7,931 nucleotides of DNA from Bacteroidales bacterium (lineage in GTDB: Bacteria; Bacteroidota; Bacteroidia; Bacteroidales; Bacteroidaceae): the NCBI GenBank assembly GCA_030523385.1, contig JAUNIV010000094.1:1-7931 (forward strand). Direction: 5' to 3'. The stretch's first letter is position 1. Every line of letters begins with the position of its first letter. Shown in pieces: positions 1 through 6,316 of this stretch. A program made the translations under genes and the position numbers. The notes beneath the pieces are model-generated. The model had not been told where the DNA came from, did not search any database, and was given only the letters and a program-made list of their open reading frames with translations.

Positions 1-12
1 AAAGTAAAAACA

Positions 13-33
13 GCCGTTATAACCAAAAACGGC
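13..33 (+). promoter_or_regulatory. small hairpin in the leader of the SusE-like gene
   Basis: GCCGTT (13-18) and AACGGC (28-33) form a 6-bp stem with a 9-base loop, ending 14 bases before the start codon at 48. The upstream gene (susD-like in known loci) lies outside the window, so this is probably an intercistronic hairpin within a sus operon. It could tune expression of the downstream lipoprotein relative to susCD, or be chance. An A/T-rich stretch follows, but no clear U-tract. Confidence 0.25.
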
Positions 34-47
34 ATAAAAATTTTCGT

Positions 48-1121
48 ATGAAAAATAGCATGAAAAGAAATCTATTATACGTTTTGGCGCTGGCTACCGC
101 AATGGTAGCCTGCACCGACGACTACACGGATTGGGCAGACCCCATCCAGACTCCGCAGGAAGAAGCAAAGAGTGTAGCACTGAGTGTAACAGCTGCATCG
201 GCCATCGACTATGCCGAAGTGGCCGAAGAAACTGAACGTGTGAAGGTGTTTACTCCTTCGGTAGCCGCCGATGAAACACCAAGTGAAGTTATTTATAAGG
301 TGACAGTTTCTCCCAAAGATGGAGAAGGTTCTGTGGTTCTCTCAGCCGAAAGCGATGGTACTGTATCTGCTGAAGACTTGAAGAATGCGGTAGCATCTTT
401 CTATGGAAAAGCTCCCGAAGCACGTGTATTGAATTTGGTTGTTGATGCTTCCGTGGTTATCAACGGACAAGCCATCAAGGTGACAGCTTCTACCGTGGAA
501 CTAACAGTGACACTGGCTGCTGCCAACATCGGAAGCGGTGAGTTTATCTATATCCCCGGAAATCATCAGGGATGGAATACTGAAACGGCAGGCGCTTTGC
601 GTGCTCCGGATTTTGATGGTATTTATACCGGATTCTGTTATTTGGACGGAGGCTTTAAGTTTACTTTTGCACGTGATTGGACAAGCGGTGAATATAATGC
701 TGGAGACTTCCCCTTGAAAGATGAAACTCTTGGTTCAGACTCAGATAATAACATTACTGCATCTGTTCCCAATTTCTATTATATCGAAGCAGACATCTTG
801 GCCGGTGAATTGAAACTGACTGCTACTTCTGTTTGGAGTATTGTTGGTGCTGCTACAGGCGATGATACTTGGGGTACTGACATTGATATGACATGGGATG
901 CTACAGATGAATCATGGAGTGTTACTGCCGACTTGGTTCCGGGTGAATTCAAGTTCCGTGCCGATCATGATTGGGGAGTAGATCTTGGCGGTGCTTCATT
1001 CGATAACTTGTCGAAAGGTGGTGCTAACTTGAATATTACCGAAGAGGGCACTTATGAAGTGAAGGTATATATGACTCGTTGCTCATCAGATAACATATAT
1101 TGTACAGTGACAAAGAAGTAA
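48..1121 (+). CDS. susE: SusE/SusF-type starch-binding outer-membrane lipoprotein
   Basis: The 357-residue product looks like SusE, a non-catalytic protein that holds starch or maltooligosaccharides at the cell surface for the SusCD transporter. A lipoprotein signal ends at Cys22 (MVAC); TDDY follows, the acidic stretch that marks surface export in Bacteroidota. Residues about 35-160 form a beta-rich N-terminal region as in SusE. Two tandem carbohydrate-binding modules follow, about 163-262 (GNHQGWN, then KFTFARDWTSGEYN) and 263-357 (WSIVGAATGDDTW, GEFKFRADHDWG, then a C-terminal beta hairpin). The KF-R-x-D-W pattern and spaced Trp residues are typical of SusE/F modules. By recall B. thetaiotaomicron SusE is about 387 residues and SusF about 485 with three modules, so this two-module protein fits SusE better. 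An alternative start at Met5 (60) would leave the lipobox intact and gives a more usual signal length. The starch assignment rests on family and on susG nearby; the exact ligand is inferred. Confidence 0.85.
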   Translation: MKNSMKRNLLYVLALATAMVACTDDYTDWADPIQTPQEEAKSVALSVTAASAIDYAEVAEETERVKVFTPSVAADETPSEVIYKVTVSPKDGEGSVVLSAESDGTVSAEDLKNAVASFYGKAPEARVLNLVVDASVVINGQAIKVTASTVELTVTLAAANIGSGEFIYIPGNHQGWNTETAGALRAPDFDGIYTGFCYLDGGFKFTFARDWTSGEYNAGDFPLKDETLGSDSDNNITASVPNFYYIEADILAGELKLTATSVWSIVGAATGDDTWGTDIDMTWDATDESWSVTADLVPGEFKFRADHDWGVDLGGASFDNLSKGGANLNITEEGTYEVKVYMTRCSSDNIYCTVTKK

Positions 1122-1146
1122 ACGCAAATATGGCTTGAAATTGGAT

Positions 1147-1194
1147 AAGAGGCAGTCGAAAGCTGTATAGGCTTTTAATTGCCTCTTGTCTTTT
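1147..1194 (+). terminator. terminator hairpin after the SusE-like gene
   Basis: AAGAGGCA (1147-1154) pairs perfectly with TGCCTCTT (1180-1187), and GTCTTTT follows. A second stem inside the loop, AAAGC (1159-1163) with GCTTT (1171-1175), stacks on it. It begins about 25 bases after the stop codon at 1121. This is a convincing intrinsic terminator and separates the sus transcript from the two-gene cassette that follows. Confidence 0.7.
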
Positions 1195-1218
1195 GTATTC
1201 AGATGTATTTTAAGCCCG

Positions 1219-1250
1219 TTTGTTTTTCTCAAAGAAAGATTCTATCTTTG
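1219..1250 (+). promoter_or_regulatory. Bacteroidota-type promoter of the Panacea cassette
   Basis: TTTG (1219-1222), a 20-base spacer and TATCTTTG (1243-1250) match the Bacteroidota primary sigma consensus TTTG-N19-21-TAnnTTTG exactly. Transcription should start near 1257, giving a leader of about 60 bases before the start codon at 1316. A dyad, AAAGAT-TCT-ATCTTT (1235-1249), overlaps the -7 element and is a candidate operator for self-repression by the cassette; the operator role is inference. Confidence 0.65.
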
Positions 1251-1302
1251 TTTTTAATAAGTAGTGTCAGTACAGAAGTGAAATATGGATTCTAAATAGG
1301 GG

Positions 1303-1308
1303 AAAGGA
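1303..1308 (+). promoter_or_regulatory. ribosome binding site deciding the Panacea start
   Basis: AAAGGA lies 7 bases before ATG 1316. It is unusually Shine-Dalgarno-like for this window, where the other starts have A/T-rich leaders. An in-frame upstream ATG at 1286 runs into TAG after four codons, so 1316 is the first usable start. Confidence 0.5.
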
Positions 1309-1315
1309 CAATTAT

Positions 1316-1894
1316 ATGTGTAGATTTTCAGAATCAAGCAGGCAGAAACTTGGAAATGCGGTGGTTTATATAGCCGATAAAGCCAAGTATCCGTATAAGA
1401 CGGAAGTGTTGAAGCTGTTATTCCTGATGGAAGAGCAGATGGTGCTTCGTTATCATATTCCATTACTTGGCATTCCGTTTAATGTTTGGAGAATGGGACC
1501 CGTATCGGTAGATGTTTATGAAGAATTGAGTGACAGCCCTCAATTGCTTGATGATTTTGTGAAGTTAAAGAATACAGGGAAAGGTAACCGGGTGATTCCT
1601 ATACGCGAATTTTGTGATGATGAGTTCAGTGATGCTGAAATCAATGTAATGGAAAGTGTGATGAAAAAATATGGAAGCATGACTTCCGAACAACTGATAG
1701 CTGAAACGCATCGGGAAGGGTCGCTATGGTGGAATACTGCTAAAGAAACCGGATTACTGCAAGATTTTGAAGATAAACGTGCTAGTTGTTCAAACGTCGT
1801 GCTCGATTTTGGTCGGGAACTTTGTGATGATGCACGAGAGTTTTATGAAGAGAGCTTAGCGATTCGCCAAGCTGCTAATGTCATGCGTTTATAA
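1316..1894 (+). CDS. Panacea-domain (DUF4065/SocA-like) protein, probable antitoxin
   Basis: This 192-residue protein carries the hallmarks of the Panacea domain. KLLFLMEE (33-40) is the usual K-L-L-x-L helix. A second block runs to WRMGPVSVDVYEEL (58-71), matching the family's k-x-GPv-s-x-vY signature. The C-terminal half has FSDAEINVMESVMKKYG (104-120) and the S-x-x-L-x-x-x-T-H-x-x-G-S-x-W pattern (124-138). Residues 150-192 form a polar helical tail. Panacea proteins are soluble antitoxins paired with many unrelated toxins, and SocA is a proteolytic adaptor that delivers its toxin to ClpXP. Here the gene comes first in a two-gene unit with its own promoter and a 3-base gap to the next gene, the common antitoxin-first order. 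The DNA is visibly more A/T-rich than susG, which suggests later acquisition. Family assignment is firm; the antitoxin role is inferred from family and layout. Confidence 0.85.
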   Translation: MCRFSESSRQKLGNAVVYIADKAKYPYKTEVLKLLFLMEEQMVLRYHIPLLGIPFNVWRMGPVSVDVYEELSDSPQLLDDFVKLKNTGKGNRVIPIREFCDDEFSDAEINVMESVMKKYGSMTSEQLIAETHREGSLWWNTAKETGLLQDFEDKRASCSNVVLDFGRELCDDAREFYEESLAIRQAANVMRL

Positions 1895-1897
1895 TCT

Positions 1898-2332
1898 ATG
1901 ATGATATACGAAGAAGGAATGTTGTTGAGGTTTGAGCCTTTTTATTTTAAGAATGGCGCATTAAGCAAACCCAAATATTTTGTTGTGTTGAAGTATATTG
2001 GTGGAACGCTTATGATGGCTTCTTTGCCAACCTCTAAAGATCATATTCCTATGGATTTAACATTATCTCAAGGATGCGTGAACGATGTAGAACGTGATGT
2101 CAATGCATACGTGTTTGATGCAGGTAATCAGGTGACAACAAATTCGTTTGCTTTCCCTCGTAGAACTTTCATTTATGCAGAGCAAGTAGATGAATATGGC
2201 ATAGAATATCTGAATGCTATGAAGTCTGAAGTCATAAATTTGGGTAAAATCAAACCCGAATTATTTCAAGCACTTGTTGATTGTCTGAGAAACTCCAAAA
2301 CCCTGAAACGAAAGTATCGCAAACTTCTGTAA
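1898..2332 (+). CDS. uncharacterised partner of the Panacea protein, candidate toxin
   Basis: The product is a 144-residue soluble protein with no signal peptide or membrane helix. It follows the Panacea gene after only 3 bases, with tandem ATG codons at 1898 and 1901, so the two genes are surely co-transcribed and perhaps translationally coupled. I do not recognise a named family. The N-terminal half alternates short hydrophobic strands: GMLLRF (7-12), KPKYFVVLKYIGG (24-36) and MMASLPTSKDH (39-49). This order (Gly-leading strand, then K-P-x-Y-x-V-V-L, then an LPTS-like strand) loosely recalls the SH3-like barrel of MazF/PemK toxins. A middle segment, FAFPRRTFIY, is rich in aromatic and basic residues. 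A helical C-terminus ends in a basic KRKYRKLL tail. Toxin function is inferred from genetic layout and weak fold resemblance; it could instead be an accessory or DNA-binding partner. Confidence 0.6.
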   Translation: MMIYEEGMLLRFEPFYFKNGALSKPKYFVVLKYIGGTLMMASLPTSKDHIPMDLTLSQGCVNDVERDVNAYVFDAGNQVTTNSFAFPRRTFIYAEQVDEYGIEYLNAMKSEVINLGKIKPELFQALVDCLRNSKTLKRKYRKLL

Positions 2333-2390
2333 TCTACAAATTCGGCCGAATTTTGCGAATACATTCTACAAAATTGGCCGAATTTTGCGA
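2333..2390. repeat. two tandem 26-bp palindromic repeats, 32-bp period
   Basis: Copy 1 (2333-2358) and copy 2 (2365-2390) match at 24 of 26 positions: TCTACAAA, three variable bases, then GGCCGAATTTTGCGA. They are separated by 6 bases (ATACAT). Each is internally palindromic: copy 1 contains AAATTCGGCCGAATTT, a perfect 16-base palindrome, and copy 2 contains CAAAATT-GGCCG-AATTTTG. The first copy starts on the base right after the stop codon of the candidate toxin gene, and the second ends 69 bases before the susG start. They could be paired operator sites for a dimeric regulator of susG, RNA hairpins ending the cassette transcript, or end sequences from its integration. Confidence 0.75.
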
Positions 2391-2459
2391 TTTGAGTACA
2401 TATCGGCATAAAAGAGGGAATTAAACTAAATTTTCTAATGATTCAAAAATGTAAAACCT

Positions 2460-4556
2460 ATGAATAAGAAATACCTTTTCTTTCTCGCATTTATTGCAAA
2501 CTTATTGTTAGGCACAGCGTTGCAGGCATGTAGTGACGATGACCCGCAAGCGCCCGAAGTGCCGGAAGAACCTACACCCGACCCGGAACCGGAAACTCCC
2601 ACAGTGGAATGGACCGATTTGGCAGCCGCTCCCGATGAATGGGACGGACAGAAACGGGCGGATATTACTTACCAACTGCTTGTTTACTCCTTTGCCGATA
2701 GCGACGGCGACAAGTGTGGCGACCTGAAAGGCATAACGGACAAGCTGGATTATCTCGATCGGTTGGGCGTAAGTGCTCTTTGGCTTTCTCCCATCCATCC
2801 GGCTATGTCCTATCATGGTTATGATGTGACGGATTACACGGCAGTCAATCCGCAATACGGAACCATGAACGACTTCGACCGATTGGTGAGTGAGGCAGAA
2901 AAACGCGGCATACGCATTTACCTGGATTACGTGATGAACCACACCGGTAAAGACCATCCGTGGTTTGTGGATGCCAAGTCATCGGCCGACAGTCCGTATC
3001 GCGATTATTATATCTTCTCCACCGACCCGCAGACAGACATCGCCGAAGGGAAAATACCGATGATAGCCCGCGAAGGAAGCAATGGATATAATGCATCCGA
3101 ATGGTTTCAGGTGTCGGATGAGACAAGCGCCGTGGCAGGAGTCTTGAAGTTTGTATTGGATTGGAGCAATGCTTCATCGCCCCTTGTCACAGTCAGCAAG
3201 GGCACGACCGTAGATCCGGATAACGATGACACCGATGCAACGGATGCCAAATACCTGTATTACGGCGATGGCATTTGCAAGCAATTCTATGCCAAAGGCG
3301 ATGGCATATATGAATTGACTGTGGACTTTAATTCCACATGGGGCTTCCTGATTCGTACCAGCAATGACCCGAGTTGGCCGTCGGGCACTAAATACGGTGC
3401 TTCTTCTTCGGCTGATAAAGTGACGATGGATGAGGCTTTCCGGCTGACTAATGCCGGAGACCCTGCCAATATCACTTTCGATAGCCAGCAGATAGATTAC
3501 TACCACTCACACTTCCAGACCGATTGGTTTGCCGACTTGAATTATGGTCCGGTGGAACAGGCGGCATCTTCGCCTGCTTATCAGGAACTGGTAGAGGCAG
3601 CCAAAGGATGGGTCGATAGGGGAGTGGCCGGATTGAGACTGGATGCTGTGAAGCACATCTATCATAACGCCACTTCGGACGAGAATCCCCGATTCCTGAA
3701 GATGTTTTACGATGACATGAATGCCTATTACAAGCAGAAAGGACATGCCGATGACTTCTACATGGTGGGCGAAGTCTTGTCCGAACACAATGAAGTGGCT
3801 CCCTACTATGCAGGTCTGCCGGCTTTGTTTGAGTTTTCGTTCTGGTATCGTCTGGAGTGGGCCATCAACAATGCTACGGGCTGTTATTTTGCCAAGGACA
3901 TCACAGGCTATCGGGATGAATATGCAGGACGCAGGGCTGACTACATTGCAGCCACCAAACTCTCTAATCACGATGAAGACCGTGCCGCTTCCAAGTTGGG
4001 TAAGTCGGCCGATAAGTGCCGGTTGGCAGCCGCTATGCTGCTTACTTCATCGGGCGAGCCTTATATATATTATGGTGAAGAGTTGGGATTGTATGGCATG
4101 AAAGACAAAGGCGATGAATATGTACGCGGCCCTATGCTGTGGGGTGACAACAGTACCACGGACTATATAGATAAGGTAGATGCCGATGTGGCCCGACAGG
4201 TGGCATCGGTTACTGCTCAGCAAGAGGATGCCGGTTCGTTGCTGCACACTTATCTTGCCTTTACCAAGTTGCGTAACACCTATCCTTCGCTGGCTGAGGG
4301 AACGATGACGAAACATCCTGTCTATAACGACAGCCGGGAGAAAGATTATAAGAGTATTGCGGCGTGGTATATGACGAAAGATAGCGAGAAAATGTTGGTG
4401 ATACATAATCTTGCAAGTTCTGAAGTGCAGCTTCCGCTGACGGAAAGCATAGAGAAGGCCGTAGCCGTGCAAGGCACCATACAGCAACAGCAGACGGATA
4501 CCTATCCGATACTGAAGATGGGAGGCTATTCATCAGTGGTTCTGAAACTTCCCTGA
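2460..4556 (+). CDS. susG: SusG-type surface alpha-amylase (GH13) with inserted CBM58
   Basis: This 698-residue enzyme cuts alpha-1,4 bonds of starch at the outer cell surface, making oligosaccharides for SusCD import. A lipoprotein signal ends at Cys24 (LQAC) and is followed by SDDD, a strong surface-export signal. A Pro/Glu-rich linker covers about 29-49. The GH13 barrel starts near 50 and carries DYVMNH (region I), GLRLDAVKH with nucleophile Asp395, GEV with acid/base Glu438, and SNHDED with stabiliser Asp505. Spacings of 43 and 67 equal those of B. thetaiotaomicron SusG (388/431/498 by recall), a constant offset of 7. The CBM58 insert lies in the B domain at about 215-340; Trp294, Trp306, Lys311 and Asn337 fall exactly 7 after the SusG starch-binding positions I recall (287, 299, 304, 330). 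The C-terminal beta domain is complete. It is separated from the SusE-like gene by the Panacea cassette. No consensus promoter is seen directly upstream. SusG assignment is very secure. Confidence 0.96.
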   Translation: MNKKYLFFLAFIANLLLGTALQACSDDDPQAPEVPEEPTPDPEPETPTVEWTDLAAAPDEWDGQKRADITYQLLVYSFADSDGDKCGDLKGITDKLDYLDRLGVSALWLSPIHPAMSYHGYDVTDYTAVNPQYGTMNDFDRLVSEAEKRGIRIYLDYVMNHTGKDHPWFVDAKSSADSPYRDYYIFSTDPQTDIAEGKIPMIAREGSNGYNASEWFQVSDETSAVAGVLKFVLDWSNASSPLVTVSKGTTVDPDNDDTDATDAKYLYYGDGICKQFYAKGDGIYELTVDFNSTWGFLIRTSNDPSWPSGTKYGASSSADKVTMDEAFRLTNAGDPANITFDSQQIDYYHSHFQTDWFADLNYGPVEQAASSPAYQELVEAAKGWVDRGVAGLRLDAVKHIYHNATSDENPRFLKMFYDDMNAYYKQKGHADDFYMVGEVLSEHNEVAPYYAGLPALFEFSFWYRLEWAINNATGCYFAKDITGYRDEYAGRRADYIAATKLSNHDEDRAASKLGKSADKCRLAAAMLLTSSGEPYIYYGEELGLYGMKDKGDEYVRGPMLWGDNSTTDYIDKVDADVARQVASVTAQQEDAGSLLHTYLAFTKLRNTYPSLAEGTMTKHPVYNDSREKDYKSIAAWYMTKDSEKMLVIHNLASSEVQLPLTESIEKAVAVQGTIQQQQTDTYPILKMGGYSSVVLKLP

Positions 4557-4590
4557 TTCATTAATGACGGATAGTCTTTTATCAGTTATC

Positions 4591-4617
4591 GTAGGGGCGG
4601 AAATATTCTGCCCCTAC
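4591..4617 (+). repeat. GTAGGG...CCCTAC palindrome at the susG 3' end, possible terminator
   Basis: GTAGGGGC (4591-4598) pairs with GCCCCTAC (4610-4617). The stem continues inward as GGAA/TTCT, with one G.U pair, to a 3-base ATA loop, giving 12 bp in + strand RNA. On the - strand the same position would be an A-C mismatch, so the sequence fits susG mRNA better than sufE mRNA. It lies in the 87-base gap between the converging susG and sufE genes. There is no U-tract on either side. A related element with the same outer bases is at 6369-6398. Confidence 0.55.
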
Positions 4618-4643
4618 AAATTAGATATCTACATGAGGTCGTA

Positions 4644-5075
4644 TTACCCCTGCTGTTTAGCCTTGAATGCCAGTGCATACATACGCATCTGCTTCACCAT
4701 AGCCAGCAGACCATTGCTGCGGGTGGGCGACAAATGGTCTTTCAATCCAATCTTTTCGATGAAATAAAGGTCGGCATTCAGAATCTCGTCCGGCGTATGT
4801 CCGCTCACTACCTTTATTAATAGGGCGATGATGCCTTTCACTATCAGGGCATCGCTTTCTGCCTGAAACAGGATACGTCCGTCATCTGTCAGGTCGGCCT
4901 GCAACCACACGCGGCTTTGGCAACCGTCTATCAGATTCTGCTCCGTCTTATACTGCGGGTCGAGCGGTTCTTGTTCGTTGCCCAAATCTATCAGAAGCTG
5001 GTACTTGTCCATCCAGTCATCGAAGTCGCTGAATTCCTCCACCACTTCGTCTTGAAGTTCGTTTATTGTCTTCAC
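4644..5075 (-). CDS. sufE: SufE, cysteine desulfurase partner
   Basis: SufE accepts persulfide sulfur from the desulfurase SufS and passes it to the SufBCD scaffold for Fe-S cluster assembly in the cytoplasm. The 143-residue length is normal for the family. The signature segment LIDGCQSRVWL places the sulfur-accepting cysteine at Cys52, next to the Gly-Cys-Gln-Ser-x-Val-Trp motif typical of SufE. The N-terminal helices (EEFSDFDDWMDKYQLLIDLG) and the late segment IGLKDHLSPTRSNGL are also characteristic. No sufS, sufB, sufC or sufD is in the window; the gene stands alone, as is common in Bacteroides. It has its own consensus promoter and converges on susG. Confidence 0.95.
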   Translation of the reverse strand: MKTINELQDEVVEEFSDFDDWMDKYQLLIDLGNEQEPLDPQYKTEQNLIDGCQSRVWLQADLTDDGRILFQAESDALIVKGIIALLIKVVSGHTPDEILNADLYFIEKIGLKDHLSPTRSNGLLAMVKQMRMYALAFKAKQQG

Positions 5076-5112
5076 AATGTCTTTTTGTTTATTGGTTCTT
5101 TGTTTATGCCTG

Positions 5113-5144
5113 CAAAAATAGGTATTCTAAGAAAAGGTAGCAAA
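5113..5144 (-). promoter_or_regulatory. sufE promoter, Bacteroidota consensus
   Basis: On the - strand, TTTG (5141-5144), a 20-base spacer and TATTTTTG (5113-5120) match the consensus exactly. The expected start near 5106 gives a leader of about 30 bases before the ATG at 5075. The -33 box is only 4 bases from the hairpin that ends the upstream LysR gene. Confidence 0.65.
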
Positions 5145-5148
5145 TAAT

Positions 5149-5171
5149 GGAACGGGAAAATACACCGTTCC
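5149..5171 (-). terminator. hairpin ending the LysR regulator transcript
   Basis: Read on the - strand, GGAACGG (5171-5165) pairs perfectly with CCGTTCC (5155-5149) around a 9-base loop, and ATTATTTG follows. The hairpin starts 14 bases after the LysR stop. The trailing T stretch is weak, so termination may be partial and some transcripts may run into sufE. Confidence 0.5.
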
Positions 5172-5185
5172 CTCCTGCCTGCCTT

Positions 5186-6094
5186 TTATGAATGCGTTTT
5201 GATAAACTCATTCATCATGAGTTCTTTAATCTGCTGATACTTGTCTATGGCCAGCGTGTTTTTTCTTTGTCCCACGTAGAGGGTATTTTCCAACTGGGCA
5301 TATCCGTCCTGGATGACTTTGACCTCGCCTGCTTCTATGGCTTCCTTGCAGAGAGAGTCGGGAAGAACGGCCAGTCCGGTTTCGTTCTTTAGGCAACAGA
5401 GTATGGAGTACATGTCCGGAATGATGTAGTTGGGTACAAAATCGGGCTCTTTCCCGAAGTTCAGTTTCCAAAACTCTGTCAGTGCCGTACTATATACGGA
5501 ACTATACCAGATTTGTTCTTCGAGCCAGCGTTTCTTCTCTTTCTTGTTGTCCTGGTGGATGCTTTCCAAACCGGATAAGTCTGTCTTGCTGCCGGCTATC
5601 AGGGAGAGGTGGCTTGTTCCCAATAAATGATAAGATGTGGTACGGTTGCTCATGTCTTTGTCGCTGACAATGAGGTCGGCCGAACCTTTCTCCAAAAGTT
5701 GGTGCAGACCTTCGTTGTCGTCCAACAAGATTACGATATCACAGTTCAGCTTGTTGAGGCTTGGCACAAAAAGCTGCCTGAAGAGTCCGGGAAAGATACC
5801 TATATAAAATGTGGGTCTTTTCTCTGTGCCCGATTTCTTACGAAAACTGTTTTCCACTTCTGCCAGTTTCAGCAATGGTTCGGATATTTTGTGATAGAGG
5901 TGTTTGGCATGTACGGTCGGTTTCATCTTACGGGTGTTTCGTTCGAAAAGCGAATAGCCCGTGTAAGTTTCGAGTGAGTTGAGGTGCAGGCTCACGCTGG
6001 GTTGGGATATTTGCAGTTCTTTGGCGGCATCGCTCATAGTGCCGGCTTCATACACGGCTTTGAAGGTTCTGAACCATTCTAAATCAGCTTTCAT
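5186..6094 (-). CDS. LysR-family transcriptional regulator
   Basis: The 302-residue length and architecture are those of a LysR-type regulator, a tetrameric DNA-binding protein that responds to a small ligand. Residues 1-62 are the winged helix-turn-helix; the recognition helix region reads AAKELQISQPSVSLHLNSLE (23-42), followed by the wing with LFERNTRKMKPT. A linker helix covers about 63-90, and the substrate-binding domain about 94-295, beginning FYIGIFPGLFRQLFV. The effector domain is divergent and gives no hint of the ligand. It has several cysteines (Cys118 and a Cys-Cys pair in SILCCLK), but I do not see the OxyR redox-Cys context, so it should not be called OxyR. No divergent partner gene exists; the gene upstream on the same strand is 331 bases away. 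LysR proteins usually repress their own promoter. Target unknown. Confidence 0.92.
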   Translation of the reverse strand: MKADLEWFRTFKAVYEAGTMSDAAKELQISQPSVSLHLNSLETYTGYSLFERNTRKMKPTVHAKHLYHKISEPLLKLAEVENSFRKKSGTEKRPTFYIGIFPGLFRQLFVPSLNKLNCDIVILLDDNEGLHQLLEKGSADLIVSDKDMSNRTTSYHLLGTSHLSLIAGSKTDLSGLESIHQDNKKEKKRWLEEQIWYSSVYSTALTEFWKLNFGKEPDFVPNYIIPDMYSILCCLKNETGLAVLPDSLCKEAIEAGEVKVIQDGYAQLENTLYVGQRKNTLAIDKYQQIKELMMNEFIKTHS

Positions 6095-6141
6095 AATTAA
6101 GTGGGTTTAATGTATATTCTTATTCTTTTTTGCTTTAGGGA

Positions 6142-6172
6142 CGAAATTAGTGATTGGAAATGTAAAAACAAA
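6142..6172 (-). promoter_or_regulatory. probable promoter of the LysR regulator
   Basis: On the - strand, TTTG (6169-6172), a 19-base spacer and TAATTTCG (6142-6149) match the Bacteroidota consensus except for one base in the -7 element. The expected start near 6135 gives a leader of about 40 bases before the ATG at 6094. Confidence 0.5.
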
Positions 6173-6226
6173 AAATATTGGGGGAAAAGATTGCGGGAGC
6201 ATCGGGCGAAGGGGATAGAAGGACGG

Positions 6227-6255
6227 TTTCTAAAGAGAAATTTGATAGTATCAAA
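6227..6255. promoter_or_regulatory. two adjacent dyads upstream of the LysR promoter
   Basis: TTTCT-AAAG-AGAAA (6227-6240) runs straight into TTTGATA-G-TATCAAA (6241-6255), a perfect 7-bp inverted repeat about a single central base. They lie 55 to 85 bases upstream of the LysR -33 box. They may be binding sites for a dimeric regulator or arms of an RNA structure with the hairpins that follow; no regulator can be assigned. Confidence 0.35.
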
Positions 6256-6256
6256 C

Positions 6257-6316
6257 GGGTGATTTCACCCTTTGAAAATCTGATTAGATGCCTTGAAAAA
6301 TTTTTTTCAAAGGGTG
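6257..6316. repeat. cluster of overlapping, mutually exclusive inverted repeats
   Basis: The gap between the PepSY gene and the LysR gene (6095-6425) holds no credible gene. Its core has four arms: A, GGGTGA (6257-6262); B, TCACCCTTTGAAAA (6265-6278); C, TTGAAAAA (6293-6300); D, TTTTTCAAAGGGTG (6303-6316). A pairs with B (6 bp, 2-base loop). B pairs with D (13 bp perfect, 6266-6278 with 6304-6316). C pairs with D (8 bp). B and D can each take part in only one stem at a time. That is the layout of an attenuator, a structured small RNA, or the remains of a palindromic mobile element. Which strand is transcribed is not evident. Confidence 0.6.

Noticed and set aside
1122..1142. Degenerate third copy of the 26-bp repeat on the left side of the cassette, which would have made a flanking pair
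   Set aside because: Only CGCAAA plus scattered bases match the inverted repeat; this is no better than expected in A/T-rich DNA.
2333..2390. CRISPR array
   Set aside because: There are only two copies with a 6-base spacer, and no cas genes.
2391..2459. Promoter directly upstream of susG (TTTG at 2391, TAAATTTT at 2426)
   Set aside because: The spacer is 31 bases instead of 19-21, and the -7 element misses one base; no convincing pair was found.
5186..6094. OxyR assignment for the LysR regulator
   Set aside because: Cysteines are present, but not in a recognisable OxyR redox-pair context, and the effector domain is too divergent.
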